Source: JBBDIM01 sp040880405 (GTDB taxonomy: Bacteria > Planctomycetota > Planctomycetia > Pirellulales > Pirellulaceae). Taken from it: a stretch of DNA of 32,140 nucleotides. Shown piece by piece: positions 8,899 through 15,662 of this stretch. Location of the stretch: NCBI GenBank assembly GCA_040880405.1, contig JBBDIM010000085.1, positions 1 to 32,140 of the forward strand, given 5' to 3'. The first letter of the stretch is position 1. Each line of letters starts with the position of its first letter. Under the pieces are notes generated by a model. That model worked only from the letters and a program-made list of their open reading frames with translations. It searched no databases and was not told the origin of the DNA. Position numbers and translations under genes: made by a program.

Positions 8899-9635
8899 CA
8901 AGGGGCGGGATCCGGCTCATCATCCAGTTCATGTGGAAACACATCCTGTAGCAGGACGTAGCCCGCTTGATTGACGTGGGCGGCCATCGCCTGGGAGGCC
9001 TTGTCGGCGTCCCCTTCGATCATCGCCTGGACGATCAGCAGATGCTCGCTGTTCTCGTTCATCTCTTCGTAATTCGCGCGGGCGTTGCGGTGTTCGTGCC
9101 GCGCGTCGCGTAAGGTGCGGTAGATCACCGTGTAGCGGTTGATTTCGTAGGCCAGACGCCCGTTGCCGCAGGAGCTGGCGATTAGCTCGTGGAGCTCGGT
9201 ATCAAGTTCCCGAGTGCGGTGCGACCAGTCGCTGCCTCGCGGGGCGGTTTCCATTTGCTTGAACCGCTGCTCCAGTTGCCGAAGCGTATCAGACGGGATT
9301 CGACCACAAGCAGATCGAGCCGCCTCACATTCGAGAATTCGGCGAACCTGAAGGATCTCCCCCAGTTCCTTTCGCCCAAACGGCAAGAGCACCGCCCCGC
9401 GGTTTGGCTGGAGTTCAACCAAGCCGATTCCGGCCAGTTCCACCAAGGCCTCGCGGACAGGAGTTACGCTCAGCTCGAACCGCGCCGCGAGACGTTCCAA
9501 CCGGAGACGCTGACCCGGTTCTAGCTCACCCGCGAAAATCGCACGGAGCAGCCGCTGGACTAAATTGGACCGCCGCGAGCCATGCTCCTGAATTGCCGTA
9601 CCGCTTGCCATGCCATTCCCGCTGGTGTGGGGCAC
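8898..9635 (-). CDS. GntR family transcriptional regulator (FCD domain)
   Basis: 245 residues from a GTG at 9635; ATG 9611 is an equally plausible start. The N-terminal winged helix-turn-helix (about 25-85) shows the GntR pattern RLERLAARFELSVTPVREALVELAGIGLVELQPNRGAVLLP. The C-terminal part (about 90-230) is an all-helical FCD effector domain with acidic and His residues (RTRELDTELHELIASSCGN, EHLLIVQAMIEGDADKASQAMAAHV) typical of metal- and carboxylate-binding FadR-subfamily members. It is divergent from the Tat-exported sugar isomerase-like gene at 9886, with a 250-base intergenic region holding a palindrome over a -10 box, so local control is likely. The effector is probably a sugar acid or related carboxylate (inference). 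Confidence 0.93.
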   Translation of the reverse strand: MPHTSGNGMASGTAIQEHGSRRSNLVQRLLRAIFAGELEPGQRLRLERLAARFELSVTPVREALVELAGIGLVELQPNRGAVLLPFGRKELGEILQVRRILECEAARSACGRIPSDTLRQLEQRFKQMETAPRGSDWSHRTRELDTELHELIASSCGNGRLAYEINRYTVIYRTLRDARHEHRNARANYEEMNENSEHLLIVQAMIEGDADKASQAMAAHVNQAGYVLLQDVFPHELDDEPDPAP

Positions 9636-9765
9636 TGTGTCGCCTGATGAGCTAGTGCCGGATGAATAGTTATCTACCGAAAAGGTGCCCTCGCAGCGAT
9701 ATTCAGCCTCGCCAAGTTCAGGCGGATGCCCGCTCGGCGCGCAAAGATCGTCAGAAGCATTGAGA

Positions 9766-9781
9766 TCATTTTATATAATGA
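9766..9781 (+). promoter_or_regulatory. Candidate -10 box inside a palindromic operator
   Basis: TCATT (9766-9770) and AATGA (9777-9781) are inverted around 6 AT bases, and TATAAT (9774-9779) is a perfect -10 match reading toward the gene at 9886. TCGTCA (9748-9753) is a weak -35 candidate with a long spacer of 20 bases. Position between a GntR regulator and its divergent neighbour suggests an operator. Confidence 0.4.
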
Positions 9782-9885
9782 ACGCGGCCTTGCCAACCTT
9801 TTCCTTTTTTCCTGGTCGACGGTTGGCTACGATGGCCAGATAGACATTCGCCCTTCTCCGGACCCCTTCGACGAGACGACACACC

Positions 9886-10932
9886 ATGACCGCTCCCCTT
9901 CCTCCCGGCCACAACTGCATTTCCCGTCGAGAAGCCCTGCGGGCGGTAATGGCCGCCGCGACCGGCACGGCGGCCATGGCCGGCAGCGCCGCCCTGGCCC
10001 AGGACGCCCCCCAACTAGCCGCCCAGACCAAGCCGGCCGACGATCGCCGCGCTTCCCCCAAGCGGTACCACGTCAAAAAGTCGATCAACCTGTGGGCGTT
10101 TCCCTACCCGGATCGGATGACCCTCCGGGAATGCCTACAACTGGCCAAGGACGCCGGATTCGACGGCATCGAGCTGAACTACGACCTGGAAAGCGACATC
10201 TCCCCCAAGTCAGGCCCGCCAGAGTTTAGGGCGATCCGCCGGATGGCGGACGAGATCGGAATCCAAATCAGCGGGCTCTGCAGCTTCCTGTTTTGGCCCT
10301 ACCCGCTCACCAGCAACGACCCCGAGAAACGCAAACGCGGGATGGAACTTGCCGGCAAGATCGCCGAAGCCGCCCACCACATGGGTGTCGAAAACGTGCT
10401 GGTGGTGCCCGGGGCCGTCCACATCCCATGGCGCGACGACCACGAACCGGTCCGCAACGACATTTGCGACGAGCGAGCCAAACAGGCGATCGAGACTTTG
10501 GCCAAGCAGGCCGAGAAGCTGAAGGTCTATCTCAACATGGAAAACATCTTCTTCAACGGCTACCTGATGACCCCGATGGAGATGAACACGTTTGTCGATC
10601 ACTTCCAAAGCGAGCATGTCCAGGTCCACTTCGACACCGGCAACATCGCCATCTTCCAACACCCGGAACACTGGATCCCGATCCTGGGCAACCGCATTCG
10701 CAATATCCACTTCAAAGAGTTCACCAAAAAGGGAACGGATTACTCCCTGGAAACATTTCGCCCACTGCTAGACGGCACCACCAACTGGCCCGCGGTAATG
10801 GACGAACTAGAAAAAACCGGTTACGACGGGTACGTCACGTTCGAGTATTTTCACCCGTATACGCACTACCCGGAGGCGCTGGTTTATCAGACCTCGGATT
10901 CGTTGGATCGGATTTGTGGGCGGCTGGGGTGA
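9886..10932 (+). CDS. Tat-exported sugar phosphate isomerase/epimerase-like TIM barrel protein
   Basis: 348 residues. A twin-arginine signal (S13-R14-R15-E-A-L-R, then an Ala-rich segment ending near AQD at 38-40) predicts Tat export, which suits a protein binding metal before transport. The rest (about 62-345) is a xylose-isomerase-like/AP-endonuclease-2 TIM barrel. Likely metal ligands are E219 (LNMEN), D250 (VHFDTGN), H275 (NIHFKEF) and E320 (YVTFEYF), in the order usual for this superfamily. It probably isomerises, epimerises or cleaves a sugar outside the cytoplasm; hydroxypyruvate-isomerase-like annotations are common but not supported as a specific reaction. No strong ribosome-binding site is visible before ATG 9886. 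It is divergent from a GntR regulator. Confidence 0.9.
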   Translation: MTAPLPPGHNCISRREALRAVMAAATGTAAMAGSAALAQDAPQLAAQTKPADDRRASPKRYHVKKSINLWAFPYPDRMTLRECLQLAKDAGFDGIELNYDLESDISPKSGPPEFRAIRRMADEIGIQISGLCSFLFWPYPLTSNDPEKRKRGMELAGKIAEAAHHMGVENVLVVPGAVHIPWRDDHEPVRNDICDERAKQAIETLAKQAEKLKVYLNMENIFFNGYLMTPMEMNTFVDHFQSEHVQVHFDTGNIAIFQHPEHWIPILGNRIRNIHFKEFTKKGTDYSLETFRPLLDGTTNWPAVMDELEKTGYDGYVTFEYFHPYTHYPEALVYQTSDSLDRICGRLG

Positions 10933-11053
10933 GAGGGATAAGGGCCGTCAGAAGGCGGTAGGCCTATCGCTGCGATGATTCGACAGCGATTTAACGCAAG
11001 TGGTTTCACAGGAACGGTTTGCGACAACGACGCCAGCGTCGCTAGCAGCAATT

Positions 11054-11067
11054 TAGCGAATTCGCTA
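11054..11067. promoter_or_regulatory. Perfect 14-bp palindrome upstream of a Tat-signal-like start
   Basis: TAGCGAATTCGCTA is perfectly self-complementary. A -10-like TACAAT (11066-11071) overlaps its right end, and ATG 11083 lies just downstream. It could be an operator, or a small intergenic repeat like the similar hairpin at 25539-25559. Confidence 0.35.
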
Positions 11068-11082
11068 CAATTTGTTCAATTG

Positions 11083-11206
11083 ATGCAGTTTCACCGTAGA
11101 GAATTCCTCAAGAATAGCGGCCTTTCCCCTTGTAGAGGGCGAGGCTCTTGTGGCGTTCCAGGATTCCAGATATCGCAGGGAAGCGGTTTTCGAACTAGGG
11201 AAATAA
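11083..11206 (+). pseudogene. Possible remnant of a Tat-exported protein gene
   Basis: The frame from ATG 11083 begins MQFHRREFLKNSGL, which closely resembles the first residues of planctomycete Tat-exported proteins (RREFLK consensus). After residue 14 the sequence becomes Cys/Arg/Gly-rich instead of the expected Ala/Leu-rich membrane-like segment, and the frame continues meaninglessly through the start of the next gene. A frame shifted by one base instead reads FPLVEGEALVAF and on to a stop at 11204-11206. I read this as a decayed 5' end of a Tat-dependent gene, but chance resemblance of 14 residues cannot be excluded. Confidence 0.35.
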
Positions 11207-11210
11207 ACGA

Positions 11211-11660
11211 ATGGTTCCGGAAGACTTGCCCTCATCAAAAACCTATGAAAAGAAGCTTTGCCGTAATGGCTATGGGAGCGTTGAAGCGGTTGATCCCCAT
11301 GATGGGAAAATGTGGGACGTTTTGATCTCACTCGAAAAGGTGAAGGAGATTGCTAAGCACAGTAGAGGGAAGACTTTAGAGCTGGCCGATTCGGTTAAGC
11401 AAATTCTCCAAACGCCCCGGGCGGTTTACCAGGGTGTTCGTGAATTGAGCGAGGATGAGTGGTGGTGTTACGTTGGAGTCCCCGAGTCCGCGTACGATTA
11501 CAAAACGGCGCAGAAAAGAGCACCTTGGCCTGGGCAGGTCATGGCAATTTTTGTCACTGACGGTAGAGTGTTGTATAATTGGTATTGGTGCGAAGCGGAC
11601 AGGGACGTATCGTACCTTCCCAAAGATTACAAGACTCGCTTCCGAAAAAAGGTCTTGTAG
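11211..11660 (+). CDS. Unrecognised 149-residue protein
   Basis: 149 residues, no signal peptide or membrane segment, basic at the C-terminus (YKTRFRKKVL) and rich in aromatic residues (DEWWCYVG, LYNWYWCEAD). The first part is mostly helical (LEKVKEIAKHSRGKTLELADSVKQIL), followed by strand-like stretches (QVMAIFVTDGRVLYNWYW). I do not recognise the family. Helical start followed by a compact beta region is compatible with a small enzyme, a toxin-like RNase or a binding protein, but no catalytic signature is visible. AGGGA (11197-11201) gives a reasonable ribosome-binding site for ATG 11211. Base composition is clearly more AT-rich than in the flanking genes. It precedes another unrecognised small gene by 52-70 bases on the same strand, and the two may form a cassette acquired together. 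Confidence 0.65.
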   Translation: MVPEDLPSSKTYEKKLCRNGYGSVEAVDPHDGKMWDVLISLEKVKEIAKHSRGKTLELADSVKQILQTPRAVYQGVRELSEDEWWCYVGVPESAYDYKTAQKRAPWPGQVMAIFVTDGRVLYNWYWCEADRDVSYLPKDYKTRFRKKVL

Positions 11661-11730
11661 GTATCCCCTCTAGCAGGCTAGATTTTTTCGCATCCAGCAA
11701 GATGCGGCTCAATTGAAGCAGGTGTCCACC

Positions 11731-12162
11731 ATGTCGCAGACTTTTGCTGATTACGTGCTGAGCATCGCAGGATCAGTAGAAGAATCCTCCGAGTTTCCTC
11801 AAGTGCATGTAAGTGATGATGGCGATTGCGTTGAGATCTTCATCACGAAAGACAGCTATTACGCGGAGCGATTTGATGGCCTCGTGACTGTCTACCTGTC
11901 GCAAACCGAAGAGAATGGCGAAAAGCGAATTGTCGGCGCGCTCATCAAGAACATTAAGTCGTTTATCTGTCAAATGGCAAAGGAGATGCCAGGATTCCGG
12001 TTCGAGTGCGAACACGGCGAATTGCCGCTCAAATATCTGTTAACGGCAATCTCCTGGAAACAGACGGAGAGGACGGATATCGTTCTCAAGCTTCGCGAGA
12101 TTGTCGCCACTAATGAAATAACTCGGGATCGAACCATTCCGTCAAATCTTGCACCGGCCTAG
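11731..12162 (+). CDS. Unrecognised small acidic protein
   Basis: About 143 residues from ATG 11731; ATG at 11713 would add six residues. No signal peptide or membrane helix. The sequence has a beta-rich core (VHVSDDGDCVEIFITKDSYYAERFDGLVTVYLSQ, then IVGALIKNIKSFI) that vaguely recalls small DUF2283-like proteins, in which a short sheet describes an 'is/uses' motif, but the match is not secure. The second half is helical (FICQMAKEMPGFRF, IVLKLREIVATNE). It lies downstream of the 11211 gene on the same strand and shares its AT-rich composition. The acidic character beside a basic partner fits an antitoxin, immunity or chaperone role, but nothing in the sequence proves that. Confidence 0.6.
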   Translation: MSQTFADYVLSIAGSVEESSEFPQVHVSDDGDCVEIFITKDSYYAERFDGLVTVYLSQTEENGEKRIVGALIKNIKSFICQMAKEMPGFRFECEHGELPLKYLLTAISWKQTERTDIVLKLREIVATNEITRDRTIPSNLAPA

Positions 12163-12248
12163 AGCCTCTAACCTAACCTCGCTCATCGGTCTGATTCCCT
12201 GCGCGGAAATCGAAACGGGATCGATCCTCGTAGCAGCCTTTGCTTCAC

Positions 12249-14117
12249 TCATTTGCGTTTACCGATTTCTGGAATCAATCGCAGGCTGGGACGCTGCAAT
12301 TCCGAGGCTTGCGTCCTCCGTACGAAGACATTGAGCACGTCGGAACGCGTAATCATGCCGACGACCTGATGAGGAGAGTTCCGCGCCACGACCGGTAAGC
12401 GCCCAATCGCGTGGTTCGACAGATGCTCCGCGGCCTGCCGAACCGTACAGTCGTCATAAATAAACTTGGGAGGCCTCCGCACGACCTGACGCACGAGGTC
12501 GTCTTCCGCAACCTGCGGGCTAAGTAGTTCTTGGCGGGTTACGACACCGACGAGCGTCTGGTGTTCATCTATAACGGGAAATCCATGATGGGAAGATCGG
12601 ACGTCGTCGCCGGCGAGCCAGGCGCGGACATCGCCTATCCGGTCGTCCGCGGAGAGACGCACAACCTCCTTTGACATCACCCCTTTTACCGAAACCTGAT
12701 CCAGAATATCCGCCTCGTAGTCTTCCGGCGTGCGCACCCCTCGTCGTGCGATTTTCTCCGTCATGATGGAATTGCGCATACACGCGATGGAAACCAGATA
12801 AGAAGCGGCACAGCCTCCCAGCAGGGGTAGCAAGCCAAAGGGCTGTAGTGTTGTCTCGAACGCGAAGACCACCGAAGCAAGCATGGCCCTGGATGCCCCT
12901 GCGAAAATCGCGGCCATGCCCACCAAGGCCGCAATGCGAACATCGACTCCCAGTCCCGGCGCGACCGCAATCACCAGAATTCCGATGAGGGCACCAATTC
13001 CACTGCCGATCGTAAACAAAGGGGCGAGTGTTCCTCCCGAAGTGCCGCTTCCCAGCGCAATCGACCATGAAATAAACTTCATCCCACAGAGAAAGACGAT
13101 CGCGGAGACCGTCAATTGGTCCGAGAGAAGATTGCTGATATTGTAATAACCCACCCCCAGCGTATCCGGGGCGAAATAGCCCACGATTCCCACAGCAACC
13201 CCGCCAATCGCTGGCCACCACATCCAATGAATGGGAAGCTTTTCAAACCCGTCTTCGATCGCATAGACAATGCGTGTGACGACGACCGCCACCAGGCCCA
13301 TGAAACCACCGAGCAAAATATAAACCCCCAGTGCTGCCCCCGTGGGCTGCTGCAGGTCGGTCATCGGAAAAATCGGTTCATAGCCTTCAAATGCCATCCG
13401 CATGCCCGCGGCAACGGAGGCGGCAAGTGCGACGGGAATGATCGAGCGTGGTCGAAATTCGAAGAGCAGCAATTCGATCGCGAGCAGTACGGCCGAAACC
13501 GGACTTCCAAAGGTTGCCGCCATGCCCGCCGCGGCTCCCGCCGCAAGCAGGATTTTTCGTTCCGTGGAAGATGAATGGATCAACTGTCCGATCACCGAGC
13601 CGAGTGCTCCCCCGGTGGCAATGATGGGACCTTCCGCGCCAAACGGCCCGCCCGTACCGATCGCAATGGCTGACGAGATGGGCTTCAAGAACGTGATTCG
13701 CGCCGGGATACGACTCTCATTCGTAAGCACTTGCTCCATCGCTTCGGGAATTCCGTGTCCCCGAATGGCCTTCGAGCCATAGCGAGCCATGAAGCCTACC
13801 AAGAGTCCCCCGATCACCGGAATGGCCACCACCCAGAGCCCCAGCGAGGGCACGGCATCCGCCGGAATTGCCTCCTCGAGGGAAAACCGAGCAAAAAAGG
13901 CGATGTTCGTGACGACCGAAATCAGTGCCACGAGCGCTTGGGCGACCAACGCGGCGATCACACCAAGTAGCATGGCGAGTCCGCAGATCTGGAGCGTTCT
14001 CGCACTCACGTACACCGGTTCGGGAGGCACCTGACTGGCCTCAATCACCAGATCCAAGCCAGGGGAGATTGGTAAACCACGGTTGGCAGGTGTCTCTGCC
14101 GAATCATGCTCAGACAT
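12249..14117 (-). CDS. CLC-type chloride channel/antiporter with C-terminal CBS domains
   Basis: 622 residues. The membrane part (about 40-460) has the CLC signatures in order: G120-H-G-I-P124 at the place of the GSGIP anion-site motif, GTGGPFGAEGP (about 154-164) with the gating glutamate E162, FGSPVSAVLLAIE (about 203-215), and a late SGGTLAPLFTIGSGIG segment. The soluble tail carries two CBS domains (about 475-600: GVMSKEVVRLSADD, GFPVIDEHQTLVGVVTRQEL, GRLPVVARNSPHQVVGMITRSDVL) that usually bind adenine nucleotides. A retained gating Glu favours proton-coupled exchange, and Ser to His in the anion motif may alter selectivity (inference). I use ATG 14117; an upstream TTG would overlap marR. 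It follows the marR gene by 74 bases and is probably co-regulated with it. Confidence 0.93.
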   Translation of the reverse strand: MSEHDSAETPANRGLPISPGLDLVIEASQVPPEPVYVSARTLQICGLAMLLGVIAALVAQALVALISVVTNIAFFARFSLEEAIPADAVPSLGLWVVAIPVIGGLLVGFMARYGSKAIRGHGIPEAMEQVLTNESRIPARITFLKPISSAIAIGTGGPFGAEGPIIATGGALGSVIGQLIHSSSTERKILLAAGAAAGMAATFGSPVSAVLLAIELLLFEFRPRSIIPVALAASVAAGMRMAFEGYEPIFPMTDLQQPTGAALGVYILLGGFMGLVAVVVTRIVYAIEDGFEKLPIHWMWWPAIGGVAVGIVGYFAPDTLGVGYYNISNLLSDQLTVSAIVFLCGMKFISWSIALGSGTSGGTLAPLFTIGSGIGALIGILVIAVAPGLGVDVRIAALVGMAAIFAGASRAMLASVVFAFETTLQPFGLLPLLGGCAASYLVSIACMRNSIMTEKIARRGVRTPEDYEADILDQVSVKGVMSKEVVRLSADDRIGDVRAWLAGDDVRSSHHGFPVIDEHQTLVGVVTRQELLSPQVAEDDLVRQVVRRPPKFIYDDCTVRQAAEHLSNHAIGRLPVVARNSPHQVVGMITRSDVLNVFVRRTQASELQRPSLRLIPEIGKRK

Positions 14118-14191
14118 TCGATTTGCGCAACAATTCTCTTTAAGCGTAATGTGAAAACTTGACCAAGGAACGAATAAGCCAAGCGACCATC

Positions 14192-14695
14192 TCAACTCGC
14201 AGCGTCGGGCTCGAGTCCCCGCAGCATCTTGCGAAGGAGCGTTTCAAGCTTGGCTACTTCCGTTGCACTCAAGCTCGCAATCGCCTGATTGGCTTCTTCA
14301 AAGCGAATACCGGTCGTCGCATCGACAAGCTTAAGCCCCTTGCGAGTCAATCGGACTTGCAGCGACCGCCGATCACGGGGGTCGGGAAGTCGCGCAACGA
14401 AACCGTGCCGTTCCAGACGATCAATACGATTGGTAATGGCCCCCGAGGTAAGCATGGTCGAGCGCATCAACTCGGTGGGGGTCATGGCATACGGTTTTCC
14501 TCGGCGTCGCAATGTCCCCAGGACATCGAAGCCGCCAATCGGCAGTTCATGCTCTTGCAGCACTAGGTTGGCTCGGCGCTCAAGGTGCCCCCCGAGTCGC
14601 AAGATTCGACCGACCACCGCCAGCGCGGATGGATCCAAGTCGGGCCGCGCCTCACGCCATTGGCGTACGACTTCATCAATGATGTCAGATTCCAT
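14192..14695 (-). CDS. MarR family transcriptional regulator
   Basis: 167 residues. The winged helix region (about 52-125) shows MarR features: GGFDVLGTLRRRG, MTPTELMRSTMLTSGAITNRIDRLERHGFVARLPDPRDRRSLQVRLTRKG, with the DxRDRR wing. Flanking helices (1-48 and 130-165) should form the dimer interface. MarR proteins bind palindromic sites and are released by small aromatic or oxidising ligands. ATG 14695 has AAGG (minus strand, 14707-14704) 8 bases upstream as ribosome-binding site, and that AAGG is part of the iterated repeat in the leader, so regulator binding could block its own expression. Downstream comes the CLC transporter gene, the probable regulatory target. Confidence 0.93.
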   Translation of the reverse strand: MESDIIDEVVRQWREARPDLDPSALAVVGRILRLGGHLERRANLVLQEHELPIGGFDVLGTLRRRGKPYAMTPTELMRSTMLTSGAITNRIDRLERHGFVARLPDPRDRRSLQVRLTRKGLKLVDATTGIRFEEANQAIASLSATEVAKLETLLRKMLRGLEPDAAS

Positions 14696-14701
14696 TCGGA
14701 G

Positions 14702-14747
14702 TACCTTAACCGCAATTTACCTTAACATCAAGATACTTAACCTTGAT
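14702..14747 (-). promoter_or_regulatory. Candidate MarR operator: 16-bp-spaced repeats plus inverted repeat
   Basis: On the plus strand TACCTTAAC occurs at 14702-14710 and 14718-14726, and a one-base-shorter version, TACTTAAC, at 14734-14741, an exact 16-base period. ATCAAG (14727-14732) and CTTGAT (14742-14747) form an inverted repeat around the third copy. The array ends 6 bases before the marR start codon. Confidence 0.5.
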
Positions 14748-14943
14748 CTTTTTGGAGGAGGACGCACTTTACCAGCCAAGGAGTCCCGGCGACGGGCAGA
14801 ACGAAGGCATCGTCAATCTGAAAGAAATGGGGTGCAATCCGTGTTATGCGGCTGAATGAGCCGATACGGGACCATTGCCCCGGCCCAGGCCCAAAGGGCT
14901 GACACAATTTAATCGAGCAGCATCGAACCACTCAAAGTCTGTT

Positions 14944-15034
14944 TTTGAAACGCAGAGCCACGGAGATCGCAGAGACCCCCTCTGTACGCTGCGTCTCCGC
15001 GCTCTCCGCGCTCTCTGCGGCTCTGCGTTTCAAA
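14944..15034. repeat. Long imperfect-palindrome intergenic repeat ('GCAGAG' type)
   Basis: TTTGAAACGCAGAGCC (14944-14959) and its exact reverse complement (15019-15034) bound a 59-base interior that is itself rich in CGGAGA, GCAGAG and TCTCCGCG pieces, so most of the 91 bases can fold into one hairpin. Similar 'cgcagaggcgcagag' repeats occur in many planctomycete and verrucomicrobial intergenic regions (from memory). Confidence 0.65.
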
Positions 15035-15141
15035 CCTAGAGAGCGGCTGTTTCGCAGGTTGCTTTTCGTGTCATTCGTCTGTTTCGTGGTTAAAAAAAAT
15101 GAACCGCGAGTTGCCTTGCCCCAGTGAATACCATCCGAGAA

Positions 15142-15179
15142 ATCCGTGGTTAAAAAAGAAGAAGGATCTAACCACGGAT
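15142..15179. repeat. Inverted repeat of the 'ATCCGTGGTTA' type
   Basis: ATCCGTGGTTA (15142-15152) and TAACCACGGAT (15169-15179) form a perfect 11-bp stem with a 16-base loop. A related half element, TTCGTGGTTAAAAAA, lies about 60 bases upstream, and TTTCACGGAT follows a few bases downstream, so the area looks like several overlapping copies of one repeat family. Confidence 0.6.
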
Positions 15180-15326
15180 TACACTGATTTCACGGATAAG
15201 ATTTTAGCGGGCAGAGCGGTTGGAGTTTTCACCGGTTCACCGTGGGTGAGGGTTTTGGTTGTCCGAACTTGGCCGTTTTGGTGATTGATGATGCGTGTTG
15301 CCGCTAGAGAATATTCCCGCCCAAAC

Positions 15327-15366
15327 ATGCCCACGTTGGAGGGCGTGGGCATGGCACCCATGTGCC
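15327..15366. repeat. Two adjacent hairpins
   Basis: ATGCCCACG (15327-15335) pairs with CGTGGGCAT (15344-15352), and immediately after it GGCAC (15353-15357) pairs with GTGCC (15362-15366). The pair may be a terminator-like or repeat structure in the gap downstream of the PQQ-like gene. No T-tract is present. Confidence 0.45.
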
Positions 15367-15662
15367 AAGGCATCCCTGGTTTGGCGCGGGGATTAGGAAA
15401 AAATTTCTCTCGCAAAGCCGCCAAGACGCAAAGGGGGAATGGGAAGGGCGAGAAAATGAATCGGCCGGTTCGTATCGACTTCGGGCCTTTCCGTTCCCCG
15501 AATCACCGCGCGGGTGGAGTATTGAATTTCCTGGCGCGCGACCGGGTTCAAGCCAATCCACTCGCGTATCACGGATGCGCCGTGCCGGCCTCAACAAGAA
15601 CAGATTGCCCGGCACCGCGCACTCACCGGACAAGCCGCCAGTGCCACTCAAAAAACAACGGA

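Larger units (their letters stand above)
14748..15662. other. Long non-coding spacer filled with repeat pieces
   Basis: More than 900 bases between the marR leader and the PQQ-like gene. Apart from the listed hairpins it contains another fragment of the 'caaagacgcaaag' family near 15411-15435. Open frames here are short, carry no family features and read through the repeats, so I annotate no gene. Confidence 0.6.

Noticed and set aside
14944..15366. CRISPR array
   Set aside because: The repeats are inverted and irregular, with no uniform spacers or neighbouring cas genes.
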